A stretch of DNA of 64,000 bases from Pseudomonas sp. ML96 (lineage in GTDB: Bacteria > Pseudomonadota > Gammaproteobacteria > Pseudomonadales > Pseudomonadaceae): NCBI RefSeq assembly GCF_000761545.1, contig NZ_JPMY01000021.1:1-64000 (forward strand), in the 5' to 3' direction. A program made the position numbers and the translations under genes. The notes beneath the pieces were generated by a model. It was given only the letters and a program-made list of their open reading frames with translations, did not search any database and was not told where the DNA came from. This document shows, in pieces, positions 47,683 through 58,163 of the stretch; the first letter of the stretch is position 1, and each line of letters begins with the position of its first letter.

Positions 47683-48294
47683 ATGCTCAAACTGACGCCG
47701 CGACAATCCGAAATCCTCGCCTTCATCAAACGCTGCCTGGAAGACAACGGCTATCCGCCGACCCGCGCCGAGATCGCCCAGGAGCTGGGCTTCAAATCGC
47801 CCAACGCCGCCGAGGAACACCTCAAAGCGCTGGCGCGAAAAGGCGCCATCGAGATGACCCCAGGCGCCTCCCGTGGCATTCGCATTCCCGGCTTCGAGCC
47901 CGCGACCAATGAAGAAGAAGGCCTGCCGGTGATCGGCCGGGTCGCCGCAGGCGCCCCTATCCTCGCTCAGCAGAACGTCGAGGACTCCTGCAAGATCAAT
48001 CCGGAGTTCTTCCGCCCCAAGGCCGACTACCTGCTGCGTGTGCGCGGCATGAGCATGAAGGACATCGGCATCCTCGATGGCGACCTGCTGGCTGTGCACA
48101 CCACTCGCGAAGTCCGTAACGGCCAGATAGTAGTGGCGCGCATCGACGACGAAGTCACCGTCAAACGCTTCCAGCGTGATGGCAACAAAGTCCTGCTGAT
48201 AGCCGAAAACCCTGAGTTCGCCCCTATCGAGGTGAATCTGGAAGAACAGGACCTGGTAATCGAAGGCCTGAGTGTCGGCGTGATCCGCCGCTAA
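47683..48294 (+). CDS. lexA: SOS repressor LexA
   Basis: The 203-residue product has an N-terminal winged helix (residues 1-65, [20 protein letters not shown] is the recognition part), the self-cleavage Ala-Gly in VAAGAPIL, the catalytic serine in RGMSMKDIG and the lysine in [13 protein letters not shown]. Under RecA it cuts itself and frees SOS genes. It is followed by sulA 17 bases on, under the same promoter. Confidence 0.97.
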   Translation: MLKLTPRQSEILAFIKRCLEDNGYPPTRAEIAQELGFKSPNAAEEHLKALARKGAIEMTPGASRGIRIPGFEPATNEEEGLPVIGRVAAGAPILAQQNVEDSCKINPEFFRPKADYLLRVRGMSMKDIGILDGDLLAVHTTREVRNGQIVVARIDDEVTVKRFQRDGNKVLLIAENPEFAPIEVNLEEQDLVIEGLSVGVIRR

Positions 48295-48311
48295 GCATCA
48301 AGGAGAGCTTC

Positions 48312-48779
48312 ATGCAGTTCCCGCAGTCGCTGAATCGCTCGCAACTCCCGCTGTTTGAAGCCTTCCTCGGCGCCAGCCTTCCGCTGCTCGGTGAAGAACC
48401 CCAAGCCCCCTGGCTCGACGAACCCGAGCCGTTCAGTGAACTGCGTCTGTCAGGCTCGCTCGGCAACTGCCGCCATCTGCTCGGCCCGGTGCTGCGCGAG
48501 CTCAGCCGCAATCAGGATGCACGCTGGCTGACTCTGGTAGCCCCGCCAGCCTCCATCACCAATGCCTGGCTGCGCAGCCTCGGCCTCAACCTGGACCGGC
48601 TGCTCCTGCTGCAACCACGCGCAGGCCAGGATGCCGCGGAACTGGCGCGGGAAGCCCTGCGCCTGGGCAGAAGCCATACAGTAGTGAGCTGGATCAGCCT
48701 GCAATCCACTCAGCGCGCGAGCCTGACCAGCGCCGCGCGCCTGGGTTGCGCACAAAGCCTGAATATTCAGCTGGATTGA
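48312..48779 (+). CDS. sulA: Cell division inhibitor SulA
   Basis: The 155-residue product, with GCAQSLNIQLD at the end and LVAPPASITNAWLRSLGLNL in the middle, fits SulA in size and in place behind lexA, as in P. aeruginosa. It binds FtsZ and stops division in the SOS response. An AGGAGAG ribosome site lies upstream of the ATG. Regulation comes from the two LexA boxes before lexA. Confidence 0.92.
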   Translation: MQFPQSLNRSQLPLFEAFLGASLPLLGEEPQAPWLDEPEPFSELRLSGSLGNCRHLLGPVLRELSRNQDARWLTLVAPPASITNAWLRSLGLNLDRLLLLQPRAGQDAAELAREALRLGRSHTVVSWISLQSTQRASLTSAARLGCAQSLNIQLD

Positions 48780-48838
48780 AACTTGTGCCCCGGGACGGTC
48801 ATCGTCCCGCATAAGAGCCTATTGCAGGCTCCCGCGAA

Positions 48839-49072
48839 TCAGTGCAGCACGCGTGGCTGCTCGTCCTGCTCCATCTCGCCTTCGGCCAGACGACCAGCCA
48901 TCTGCACACCGACATTGAGCATGGCCTTGGCCACCTCGACATGATGCCCCTGCAGGAAAGCCTTGGCGTCCGTCGAGAAGTCCAGAGTCACCAGCACTTC
49001 CTCATCTTCGGCGCGCCGCAGAATGATGCGCCCGTCAGGCAGTTCGACGATTTCGAGGAAGGAAGTGGACAT
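48839..49072 (-). CDS. Conserved small cytoplasmic protein
   Basis: From ATG 49072 (MSTSFLEIVELPDGRIILRR) the 77-residue acidic product has EEVLVTLDFSTDAKAFLQGH and ends EMEQDEQPRVLH. It is conserved between sulA and topA in Pseudomonas as I remember (PA3009). No fold or motif is evident. A longer start at 49141 would run into the next gene's end and is unlikely. Confidence 0.8.
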   Translation of the reverse strand: MSTSFLEIVELPDGRIILRRAEDEEVLVTLDFSTDAKAFLQGHHVEVAKAMLNVGVQMAGRLAEGEMEQDEQPRVLH

Positions 49073-49141
49073 GAGGGTAGGTCTCCTAGCAGGCAGCCAG
49101 TGTAACAGCCATGGCGCTTGCGCCCTAGCCTGGCAAGCCAA

Positions 49142-49660
49142 TCAGCACTCGCTGAGCGACTCGCGGTAGCGCAGCACCAGTTGCTTGAGCTGCTGCCGCC
49201 AACTCTCCAGCTCCGCGTACCGCTGTGTCTCAGGTTCGTCCTCGACACTGACTGCACTGATCAGCGGCAGAGTTGGGTCGACCTTGGCGGTCTTGGGCGC
49301 CTGCGGCGGCTGGAACAGCTGCGCGTAGCCGGCAAGCAATTGCGCCAGCCAGCTTTCCGGCTGCTGAGCAATCTCCATCAGCTCGGCCAGCTCAGGAGTC
49401 GGCGAAGACTGCAGGACAGCCTGATTAAGCAGCAGCTCAACCCGTGGCGCGCCCATCTCCGCCAGCTTGTAGTAGCCGGCGACCTCATGGCACAGCCCCA
49501 GCACCGCACCGTAGAGGTGGAACAGCACGGCCTCGCGCTCGGACTGCATCAGAGCCTGGGCATTCATCGCCTCACCAGCCTCGGCCTTGCGCAGGCTCTC
49601 CAGGGCCAGGCCGGCGAAGAAGATCTTCTGGTTGGTGCGGGTATAGAGTTCGTGAGCCAT
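49142..49660 (-). CDS. DUF6586-family conserved protein
   Basis: The 172-residue product starts MAHELYTRTNQKIFFAGLAL and is mostly helical (LESLRKAEAGEAMNAQALMQ and a QLKQLVLRYRESL end). No catalytic motif is visible. It is conserved next to topA in Pseudomonas (PA3010 as I recall). It may form a unit with the small protein that follows, 69 bases on. Confidence 0.8.
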   Translation of the reverse strand: MAHELYTRTNQKIFFAGLALESLRKAEAGEAMNAQALMQSEREAVLFHLYGAVLGLCHEVAGYYKLAEMGAPRVELLLNQAVLQSSPTPELAELMEIAQQPESWLAQLLAGYAQLFQPPQAPKTAKVDPTLPLISAVSVEDEPETQRYAELESWRQQLKQLVLRYRESLSEC

Positions 49661-49704
49661 GCCGATGCCTCGCAGCCGTCGTGCAGATTACTTGAGGGAG
49701 GACG

Positions 49705-49728
49705 CCGCACCTCTTAGCCAAGGTGCGG
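49705..49728 (-). terminator. Possible terminator after topA
   Basis: CCGCACCT/AGGTGCGG stem with an 8-base loop, 10 bases past the topA stop. No T run follows on the minus strand, so it may only be a stability hairpin. Confidence 0.4.
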
Positions 49729-49737
49729 CCTGCGCGA

Positions 49738-52347
49738 TCAGCGCTTGTCTTCCACCTTCCACTTGCCGCCATCGAAGAAGGCGCGCCAGCCGGTGGGCTT
49801 GCCGTCCACCTCGCTCTGCACATACTGCTCCTTGGTCTTGCGGCTGAAGCGGATCACCGCCGGGCGGCCTTCCGGATCCTTCTTCGGCGCATCCAGCAGG
49901 AAGTGGTACTTCGGATCGATCTCGTCCTTGTGCGGAATCAGCTCCAGCACCAGCGGCGCACGAGTCTCGCGGTTCTTGGGGAAGCCGCTGGCCGCAAGGA
50001 ACAGGCCCGAGGCGCCATCACGCAGCACGTAGGTGTCATCGACCTTCTCGCACTTGAGCTCCGGCATCTTCACCGCGTCCATCTTGGGCGGCGCGGCCTC
50101 ACCGCTCTTCAGCAGCTTGCGGGTGTTCTTGCACGCAGGATTGGTGCACCCGAAGAACTTGCCGAAGCGGCCGGTCTTGAGCTGCATCTCGCTGCCGCAC
50201 TTGTCGCACTCCAGGCTCGGACCTTCGTAGCCCTTGATGCGGTACTGGCCCTGCTCGATCTCGTAGCCGGCGCAATCCGGGTTGTTGCCGCAGATGTGCA
50301 GCTTGCGCGTCTCGTCCAGCAGATAGGCGTCCATCGCCGTGCTGCAGATCGGGCAGCGATGCTTGTTACGCAGCACGCGGGATTCGGACTCGCCCTCATC
50401 ATCCGCGGCGATCTCGTCGCCCGGAATCAGGTTGAGAGTGGCCTTGCAGCGCTCCTTCGGCGGCAGTGCGTAGCCGGAGCAACCGAGGAACACGCCAGTG
50501 GAGGCCGTGCGGATCATCATGTGCCGGCCGCAATCGCGGCAAGCGATATCAGTCGGGGTCGGCTGGTTGGCACGCATGCCCTTGTCCGCCACCTCGGCCA
50601 CTTCCAGCTTCTTCTTGAAGTCGCCGTAGAACTCGTCGAGCAGGTGCTTCCAGTCGCGCTCGCCTTGGGCCACGTCATCCAGACGCTCTTCCATGGCGGC
50701 GGTGAAGCCGTAGTCCATCAGGTTAGAGAAGCTCTCGTCGAGGCGCTCGGTGACGATATCGCCCATCTTCTCGGCGTAGAAACGACGGTTGTGTACGGTG
50801 ACGTAGCCGCGCTCCTGGATGGTCGAGATGATCGCCGCGTAGGTGGACGGACGACCGATGCCACGCTTTTCCAGCTCCTTGACCAAACTGGCCTCGGAGA
50901 AGCGCGCTGGCGGCTTGGTGAAGTGTTGACTGGGGTCGAGCTGCAGCAGCTTGAGCGCTTCGCCCTCCTTCATCTCCGGCAGCACGTCGTCCTCACCCGG
51001 CTTGCTCTGTTGCGGCAGCACACGGGTGTAACCGTCGAACTTGAGGATGCGGCCCTTGGCACGCAACTCGAAGCCACTGGCAGCGACGCTGACGCTGGTG
51101 GACAGGTATTCGGCCGGCGGCATCTGGCAGGCCACGAATTGGCGCCAGATCAGCTCGTACAGGCGCTCCGCATCACGCTCCATACCGGACAGCTGGGTCG
51201 GGCGCAGGTTGACGTCGGACGGGCGAATCGCCTCGTGCGCCTCCTGGGCGCCTTCCTTGCTCGAATAGAAGTTCGGCTTGGCCGGCAGGTATTTCTTGCC
51301 GAACTCGCCGTCGATGAAGCCGCGCACCATATCGATGGCGTCGGCCGACAGGTTGGTCGAGTCGGTACGCATATAGGTGATATAGCCAGCCTCGTAGAGA
51401 CGCTGGGCCATCATCATGGTCTTCTTCACGCCGAAGCCGAGGCGATTGCTCGCCGCCTGCTGCAGGGTCGAAGTGATGAACGGCGCGGACGGCTTGCTCG
51501 AGGTCGGTTTGTCCTCGCGCTTGACCACGCTGTAGCTGGACGCCTTGAGCTTAGCCAGGGCGGCCATGGCCTGGGCTTCGTTGAGCGGCTTGAAGGCCTC
51601 GCCATTCTCGCGGGTAACCTCGAAGCGCACCTTGTCGCCCTTGGCGCTGCCCAGGTCGGCATGCACTTCCCAGTACTCTTCCGGGACGAAGGCACGGATT
51701 TCCTTCTCGCGCGCCACCACCAGCTTCACCGCTACCGACTGCACACGACCGGCAGACAGGCCGCGGGCGATCTTGGCCCACAGCAGCGGCGAGACCATGT
51801 AGCCCACCACGCGATCGAGGAAGCGACGCGCCTGCTGCGCGTTGACCCGGTTGATATCCAGCTCGCCCGGCTGGGAGAAGGCCTCCTGGATGGCCTTCTT
51901 GGTGATCTCGTTGAACACCACGCGCTTGTAGCGGCTGTCGTCGCCACCGATGGCTTCGCGCAGGTGCCAGGCGATGGCCTCTCCTTCGCGGTCCAAGTCG
52001 GTTGCGAGATAGATGGTGTCGGCATCCTTGGCCAGACGACGCAGTTCTTCGATCACCTTCTCCTTGCCGGGAAGGATTTCGTACTTGGCTTTCCAGCCGT
52101 GCTCGGGGTCGACACCCATGCGCGAGAACAGCTGGCGCTTGGCCTTCTCCTTGGGCGACAGAGCCGGCGCCTCGGCGGCGGCAGCCTTGCCGCGCTTGGC
52201 TGGCTCCTTGCTGGCGCTGGCGGAACCGCTGGTGGGCAGGTCACGAATATGGCCGATGCTCGACTTCACCACGAACTGGTTGCCCAGGTACTTGTTGATG
52301 GTCTTGGCCTTGGCCGGGGATTCCACGATGACCAGCGATTTGCCCAT
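49738..52347 (-). CDS. topA: DNA topoisomerase I
   Basis: From ATG 52347 ([20 protein letters not shown]) the product has 869 residues. The TOPRIM domain (1-150) has the E and D-x-D metal residues ([20 protein letters not shown]). The active tyrosine is in [12 protein letters not shown]. The C-terminal part has three or more Cys4 zinc ribbons ([20 protein letters not shown] with [19 protein letters not shown] with GCTNPAC) that bind single-stranded DNA. It relaxes negative supercoils behind RNA polymerase. A good promoter lies at 52412-52442. Confidence 0.96.
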   Translation of the reverse strand: MGKSLVIVESPAKAKTINKYLGNQFVVKSSIGHIRDLPTSGSASASKEPAKRGKAAAAEAPALSPKEKAKRQLFSRMGVDPEHGWKAKYEILPGKEKVIEELRRLAKDADTIYLATDLDREGEAIAWHLREAIGGDDSRYKRVVFNEITKKAIQEAFSQPGELDINRVNAQQARRFLDRVVGYMVSPLLWAKIARGLSAGRVQSVAVKLVVAREKEIRAFVPEEYWEVHADLGSAKGDKVRFEVTRENGEAFKPLNEAQAMAALAKLKASSYSVVKREDKPTSSKPSAPFITSTLQQAASNRLGFGVKKTMMMAQRLYEAGYITYMRTDSTNLSADAIDMVRGFIDGEFGKKYLPAKPNFYSSKEGAQEAHEAIRPSDVNLRPTQLSGMERDAERLYELIWRQFVACQMPPAEYLSTSVSVAASGFELRAKGRILKFDGYTRVLPQQSKPGEDDVLPEMKEGEALKLLQLDPSQHFTKPPARFSEASLVKELEKRGIGRPSTYAAIISTIQERGYVTVHNRRFYAEKMGDIVTERLDESFSNLMDYGFTAAMEERLDDVAQGERDWKHLLDEFYGDFKKKLEVAEVADKGMRANQPTPTDIACRDCGRHMMIRTASTGVFLGCSGYALPPKERCKATLNLIPGDEIAADDEGESESRVLRNKHRCPICSTAMDAYLLDETRKLHICGNNPDCAGYEIEQGQYRIKGYEGPSLECDKCGSEMQLKTGRFGKFFGCTNPACKNTRKLLKSGEAAPPKMDAVKMPELKCEKVDDTYVLRDGASGLFLAASGFPKNRETRAPLVLELIPHKDEIDPKYHFLLDAPKKDPEGRPAVIRFSRKTKEQYVQSEVDGKPTGWRAFFDGGKWKVEDKR

Positions 52348-52411
52348 GGATTGGAGAATTCCTGAAAACAAAAAAGGAAGAATAAGAGGCGGGAGCCTAT
52401 CAAGGCACCGC

Positions 52412-52442
52412 TATATATAGTGGCTGTCGAGTCGCGGTCAAG
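52412..52442 (-). promoter_or_regulatory. Sigma-70 promoter of topA
   Basis: TTGACC (52442-52437) and a TATATATA run (about 52419-52412) at 16-18 bases. Transcription starts near 52405, about 58 nt before the ATG. Confidence 0.7.
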
Positions 52443-52692
52443 CGCGATTCCCGGCAACGTCCTGTCCGATCACCGCCGGTTCGGCCTCGATCAGAGCAAA
52501 GCGCGCTACCGTCTCGCCGTCCAGTTCGACCGTACCGCAGAACATCTCCAGCGGTCGCACCCACAGGCCGAAATCACCATAGAGCGCCTGGTAGACCACC
52601 ACCCACTCCTCGGTTTCCGAGTGGCGCGCGGAACCGAATACACGGTACTGCGGGCCCTTGTAGTGACGGTAGAGACCGGGTTGCAGTTGCAT
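52438..52692 (-). CDS. DUF1653 protein
   Basis: From ATG 52692 (MQLQPGLYRHYKGPQYRVFG) the 84-residue product has the DUF1653 core (YKGPxYxVxGxAxHSETxExxVVYxxLYG pattern) and ends FALIEAEPAVIGQ. Function unknown; it is common next to fad genes. Its stop lies over the topA promoter. Confidence 0.88.
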   Translation of the reverse strand: MQLQPGLYRHYKGPQYRVFGSARHSETEEWVVVYQALYGDFGLWVRPLEMFCGTVELDGETVARFALIEAEPAVIGQDVAGNRA

Positions 52693-52705
52693 GAAATTTC
52701 TCCTG

Positions 52706-52740
52706 AAAAACAAAAACCGGGGCACCAGGCCCCGGTCTTT
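52706..52740 (-). terminator. Terminator of fadBA
   Basis: ACCGGGGC/GCCCCGGT stem (52716-52736), loop of five, followed on the minus strand by GGTTTTTGTTTTTC. It lies 15 bases past the fadA stop. Confidence 0.88.
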
Positions 52741-52754
52741 ACACCCTCTGACGC

Positions 52755-53960
<1,206 letters not shown>

Positions 53961-56108
53961 TTAACCGAAGAACTTCTGGCCCTTGGCGGCCATTTCACGA
54001 AGCTTGGCGGTCGGGTGGTACAGGCCGCCCAGGTCGGCATACTTGTCGGCCAGGGCGACGAACTCGGCGACACCGATGGAATCGATGTAACGCAGAGCAC
54101 CACCGCGGAAGGGAGGGAAGCCGATACCGTAGATCAGGCCCATATCGGCCTCAGCTGCGGTCTCGACGATGCCGTCTTCCAGGCAACGAACGGTTTCCAG
54201 GCACAGCGGGATCATCATGAAGTTGATGATGTCTTCGTCGGTCAGCTCGCGCTGCTCTTTGACGATGGACTTCAGCAGCTCGTAGGCGACCGGGTCGGAG
54301 ACTTTCTTCGGTTTGCCGCGCTTGTCGGTCTCGTAGGCGTAGAAGCCCTTGCCGTTCTTCTGACCCAGGCGATCGGCGTCGTACATCACATCGACGGCAG
54401 TCTTGCCTTCAACGGCCATACGGTCCGGGAAGCCTTCGGCCATCACGTCACGGCCGTGGTGGCCAGTGTCGATGCCGACGACGTCGGAGAGGTAAGCCGG
54501 GCCCATGGGCCAGCCGAACTTCTCCATGACCTTGTCGATGCGCACGAAGTCGACACCGAACTCCAGCAGCTTGGAGAAGCCGCCGAAGTACGGGAACAGT
54601 ACGCGGTTGACCAGGAAGCCCGGGCAGTCGTTGACCACGATCGGGTTCTTGCCCATCTTCTTGGCGTAGGCCACGGTGGTGGCAACGGCCACGTCGCTGG
54701 ACTTCTCGCCACGGATCACTTCCACCAGCGGCATCATGTGCACCGGGTTGAAGAAGTGCATGCCGACGAAGTTTTCCGGACGCTTCAGGGCCTTGGCCAG
54801 CAGGCTGATGGAGATGGTCGAGGTGTTGGAAGCCAGGATGGCGTCTTCACGCACCACGCCTTCCACTTCGGCCAGAACGATCTGCTTGACCTTCGGGTTC
54901 TCGACAACGGCTTCGACGACGATGTCGACGTTGCCGAAGTCGCCGTAGGACATGGTCGGGCGAATGGCGTTGAGGGCTTCAGCCATCTTGGCCGGGGCCA
55001 GACGGCCCTTCTCGACGCGCTTGCCGAGCAGCTTGGAAGCTTCGCTCAGACCCAGCTGGATACCCTCTTCGCGGATATCCTTCATCAGGATCGGGGTGCC
55101 TTTGGAGGCGGACTGGTAGGCGATACCGCCACCCATGATGCCGGCGCCGAGAACGGCGGCCAGTTTCACGTCACGAGCGATCTCGTCGTGCTGCTTGGCC
55201 TTCTTCTTCAGCTCCTGGTCATTCAGGAACAGACCGATCAGGCTCTCGGCAACCGAGGTCTTGGCCAGTTTGACGAAGCCAGCGGCTTCCACTTCCAGGG
55301 CCTTGTCGCGACCAAAGTTCGCGGCCTTCTGGATGGTCTTGATGGCTTCAACCGGAGCCGGGTAGTTCGGGCCGGCCTGGCCAGCAACGAAACCCTTGGC
55401 GGTTTCGAAGGCCATCATCTGCTCGATGGCGTTGAGCTTGATTTTTTCCAGCTTGGGCTGACGCTTGGCCTTGTAGTCCAGCTCGCCGGAGATGGCACGC
55501 TTGACCAGGTCCAGAGCGGCGTCCTTGAGCTTGGCGGAAGCGACAACAGCGTCGACGGCACCTACTTTCAGGGCGTCGGCAGCTTTGTTTTCCTTACCGG
55601 AAGCGATCCACTCGATGGCGTTGTCGGTACCGATCACGCGCGGCAGGCGCACGGTGCCGCCGAAGCCCGGGTAGATGCCCAGTTTGACTTCTGGCAGGCC
55701 GATCTTGGCGCTCTCGGAGGCGACACGGTAGTCACCGGCCAGGCACATTTCGAAACCGCCGCCCAGGGCGATGCCGTTGATGGCGATGACGGTCGGAACG
55801 GCCAGGTCTTCGAAATCGCTGAAGATCTTGTTGGCTTCGAGGTTGCCGGCAACCAGCTCTTCGTCGGGCAGCTTGAAGTTGTCGACGAATTCGGTGATGT
55901 CGGCGCCGACGATGAACACGTCTTTGCCGCTGGTGACGATTACGCCCTTGATCGAACCGTCGGCCTTGATGGCGTCGACCGACTGGCGCAGCTCGCTCAG
56001 GGTCAGACGGTTGAACTTGTTAACGGACTCACCCTTGAGGTCGAAATTCAATTCGACGATGCCGCCCTCAAGAGCCTTAACCGTGATGGCTTTACCTTCG
56101 TAAATCAT
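53961..56108 (-). CDS. fadB: Fatty acid oxidation complex alpha subunit FadB
   Basis: From ATG 56108 ([20 protein letters not shown]) the product has 715 residues. N-terminal enoyl-CoA hydratase/isomerase domain (about 1-190; [20 protein letters not shown] has the oxyanion hole) and C-terminal 3-hydroxyacyl-CoA dehydrogenase domain (about 310-700; [16 protein letters not shown] for NAD, and [16 protein letters not shown]). It carries out hydration and oxidation and also has isomerase activity. A longer start at 56156 would add 16 residues that the family lacks. Confidence 0.96.
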   Translation of the reverse strand: MIYEGKAITVKALEGGIVELNFDLKGESVNKFNRLTLSELRQSVDAIKADGSIKGVIVTSGKDVFIVGADITEFVDNFKLPDEELVAGNLEANKIFSDFEDLAVPTVIAINGIALGGGFEMCLAGDYRVASESAKIGLPEVKLGIYPGFGGTVRLPRVIGTDNAIEWIASGKENKAADALKVGAVDAVVASAKLKDAALDLVKRAISGELDYKAKRQPKLEKIKLNAIEQMMAFETAKGFVAGQAGPNYPAPVEAIKTIQKAANFGRDKALEVEAAGFVKLAKTSVAESLIGLFLNDQELKKKAKQHDEIARDVKLAAVLGAGIMGGGIAYQSASKGTPILMKDIREEGIQLGLSEASKLLGKRVEKGRLAPAKMAEALNAIRPTMSYGDFGNVDIVVEAVVENPKVKQIVLAEVEGVVREDAILASNTSTISISLLAKALKRPENFVGMHFFNPVHMMPLVEVIRGEKSSDVAVATTVAYAKKMGKNPIVVNDCPGFLVNRVLFPYFGGFSKLLEFGVDFVRIDKVMEKFGWPMGPAYLSDVVGIDTGHHGRDVMAEGFPDRMAVEGKTAVDVMYDADRLGQKNGKGFYAYETDKRGKPKKVSDPVAYELLKSIVKEQRELTDEDIINFMMIPLCLETVRCLEDGIVETAAEADMGLIYGIGFPPFRGGALRYIDSIGVAEFVALADKYADLGGLYHPTAKLREMAAKGQKFFG

Positions 56109-56463
56109 CAACTGATCTCCACGGTATGGAAGCTGAACTGTACACATCGGAGCCAACCGGCCGGGGCCGCTCTAGGCAAGAGCCGTCGAGCATAGTCCCA
56201 ATCGATCCGACACACCCGCCGACGCGATAATCGGGCTGTAAAGGCGCTGCCTTCAGGGCAGAAACGCTCAATTCATACGCCCGTTTGATTTGGGTGGGCG
56301 TACATTCAGTGAAAACCCGGCAATTGTCAATTGCCCGTCGCAGGCGCCCATGGTGATAGCTGCGTCACGGAATGACCACGAAACACAAAATCGCCACGAA
56401 ATCCGCCGCATAGCCGATCTAGAGCCATTTCGCCGATGACGATAGCGTCATTCAGCGACTGGA
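56109..56463. other. Upstream region of fadBA with a 17-bp palindrome
   Basis: No gene is visible in these 355 bases. GGCAATTG-T-CAATTGCC (56319-56335) is a perfect inverted repeat, and TTGACA on the minus strand lies inside it (56330-56325). Downstream on the minus strand only GAATGT is placed as a -10, a poor match. Half-sites for PsrA (GAAAC, GTTTG) occur but not at consensus spacing. This region must hold the fadBA promoter, but I cannot place it with confidence. Confidence 0.5.
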
Positions 56464-56901
56464 TCAGGCCACCGCCGCCAGCAACGCGGCAACCCGCTGC
56501 AACTCCGCCTCGCCACCGCGCTCGCCCCAATAGAGCGACACCATCTGCGGGCTGGCCTCGACCTTGTAGACGTCCTTGGGCAGATCGCCCAGAAGCGGCA
56601 GCAGGGCAGCATCGACGCAGGGCTCGCGCCACTGATTGCACCATTGCCCCGGCGCGACCTGCCAGTAGCTCCAGCTGTCACTGCGCCCGGCGCGACGCCC
56701 ACGATGATATTGAGCGCAACGCTCCGGCGGATGTTCCGGCAACCAGTGCGGCCACTGCTGCTGTCCCAGTTGCATGCCAAGCCCCAGGCGCCGCGCGGCC
56801 AGGCGCAATTCCATCTGGCCGCGCTGACGCGGCGACGGACGCAGCGAGACCAGCGGACTGAGGGCAGCACCAATGAGCAGAAGCACGATCCACCAGGTCA
56901 T
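56464..56901 (-). CDS. Conserved membrane-anchored small protein
   Basis: From ATG 56901 (MTWWIVLLLIGAALSPLVSL) the 145-residue product has one N-terminal helix and then a soluble part rich in W, R and Q, with EERCAQYHRGRRAG-like and DSWSYWQVAPGQWCNQWREP-type sequence. It contains tryptophans at spacing typical of small periplasmic proteins. It is conserved near fadB in Pseudomonas as I recall (PA3015-like). Function unknown. Divergent from the stress protein gene. Confidence 0.75.
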   Translation of the reverse strand: MTWWIVLLLIGAALSPLVSLRPSPRQRGQMELRLAARRLGLGMQLGQQQWPHWLPEHPPERCAQYHRGRRAGRSDSWSYWQVAPGQWCNQWREPCVDAALLPLLGDLPKDVYKVEASPQMVSLYWGERGGEAELQRVAALLAAVA

Positions 56902-56984
56902 ATCTATCACTTACCAGGAAAGCCTGTGTTATGAAGGGAGCAGCACCATACTGCAAACATGCTTACTCAGTGGAGGAGACTCAG

Positions 56985-57428
56985 ATGTCCTACAAGCACA
57001 TCCTGATTGCCGTGGACCTGACCGAGGAGTGTCACCCAGTCGTCGAGCGCGCCCTGGGCATTGTCGCCCGCAACGACGCGACGGTATCGCTGGTTCACAT
57101 CGTCGAGCCCATGGCCATGGCCTTCGGCGGCGACGTCCCGATGGACCTGTCGCTGCTGCAGCAGCAACAGTTCGACCAGGCCCGCGAGCGCCTGCAGAGC
57201 TTTGCCGGTCGCTATCCGCAGCTGGGCGAGGAGCAACGCAGCCTGGCTTACGGACAACCCCGTCAGGAACTGCACCGCCTGGCCGAGGAACAGGGCTGCG
57301 ACCTGATCGTGGTCGGCAGCCACGGCCGCCACGGCCTGGCGCTGCTGCTCGGCTCCACCGCCAATGACGTGCTGCACGGCGCGCCCTGCGATGTGCTGGC
57401 CGTGCGCCTGAAGAAACCCAAGGACTAA
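56985..57428 (+). CDS. Universal stress protein
   Basis: From ATG 56985 (MSYKHILIAVDLTEECHPVV) the 147-residue product has the UspA ATP motif G-2x-G-9x-G-S/T in GSHGRHGLALLLGSTANDVL, and a hydrophobic C-terminal strand (CDVLAVRL). Members bind ATP and are raised in stationary phase or low oxygen. A GGAGGA-like site (GGAGGAGA) precedes the ATG. An earlier ATG at 56931 has no ribosome site. Confidence 0.93.
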   Translation: MSYKHILIAVDLTEECHPVVERALGIVARNDATVSLVHIVEPMAMAFGGDVPMDLSLLQQQQFDQARERLQSFAGRYPQLGEEQRSLAYGQPRQELHRLAEEQGCDLIVVGSHGRHGLALLLGSTANDVLHGAPCDVLAVRLKKPKD

Positions 57429-57452
57429 AAAAGAGGCCCGTCACGGGCCTCG
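57426..57452 (-). terminator. Terminator between the stress protein gene and the cysteine-motif gene
   Basis: GAGGCCCG, loop TCA, CGGGCCTC (57433-57451); on the minus strand TTTTTTAG follows. It is strong for the minus gene and weaker for the plus gene. Confidence 0.85.
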
Positions 57453-57456
57453 TCAT

Positions 57457-58143
57457 TTATTCCTGAGCGTCGCCCGCACTCATCACCAGCGGGCGAATCT
57501 TCTGCAGCTGGGTCTCCAGCGACACCGTCATGCTCGACGACATGGAGAAGAAGGTCAGGAAGGCCTTGAGGTTGGAGTCGCCCTCGCAGACATCGAGAAT
57601 GCGCTGCCAGAACGCCTGGTTGACCAACTGCAGCTGCTGGAACTGCTTGACCAGGCCCTTCAGGTCCCAGTCGGCGCGGCGCCCTTCGCGGAAGTTGAAG
57701 TACTGCCGCGTCAGATACAGCGAGATGGTGCGCAGGATGAATTCCTGGCTGCTGGCGAACGGCAGATGGTTCTGCGCCATCGGCCGCAGGCGGCCCAGCA
57801 CCGGGCAGGCGCTGGTAGCCATGATCACCCCGAGCAGCGACCGCAGCCCTTCGTCCAGGCCCACCTGCTTGTTGTACTCACGCTCCGGCGTACGCACCCA
57901 GACCTGGGCCTTCTTGATGGCCGGCAGGCCGTGGAAATCCTCGATGACCCGGTGCAAATCGACCGCTGCCGGGCAGCGGCTGAACTGTTCTTTCTTCAGT
58001 GGGCAGTTGCTGCACTGATTGTGTTCGAGGCGCGTCCATTTCGGCGTCGCCTCGGCACCCTGGGGATCGTATTGACGGTCCAGCTCTATCCTGTAGCTGA
58101 ACTGATGGTTGTCATCCAGGGTGATGCGGTACTCAATCGCCAT
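57457..58143 (-). CDS. Conserved protein with a four-cysteine motif
   Basis: The 228-residue product has C44-x2-C47-x9-C57 (HNQCSNCPLKKEQFSRCPAA) and a further cysteine at 113 (TSACPVLGRL). The spacing suggests zinc or an iron-sulfur cluster, but I do not recognise the family. The C-terminal half is helical and without membrane segments. It follows uup by 20 bases and may belong to its transcript. It matches PA3018 in P. aeruginosa by place. Confidence 0.78.
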   Translation of the reverse strand: MAIEYRITLDDNHQFSYRIELDRQYDPQGAEATPKWTRLEHNQCSNCPLKKEQFSRCPAAVDLHRVIEDFHGLPAIKKAQVWVRTPEREYNKQVGLDEGLRSLLGVIMATSACPVLGRLRPMAQNHLPFASSQEFILRTISLYLTRQYFNFREGRRADWDLKGLVKQFQQLQLVNQAFWQRILDVCEGDSNLKAFLTFFSMSSSMTVSLETQLQKIRPLVMSAGDAQE

Positions 58144-58163
58144 GCATGTCTCCGGCAGGCTCT

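Noticed and set aside
49723..52365. An 880-codon open frame opposite topA
   Set aside because: topA has all active-site and zinc motifs on the other strand; the antisense product resembles no family.
56258..56285. GAAAC and GTTTG half-sites as a PsrA operator for fadBA
   Set aside because: They are about 17 bases apart, and the known consensus allows 2-4 bases.
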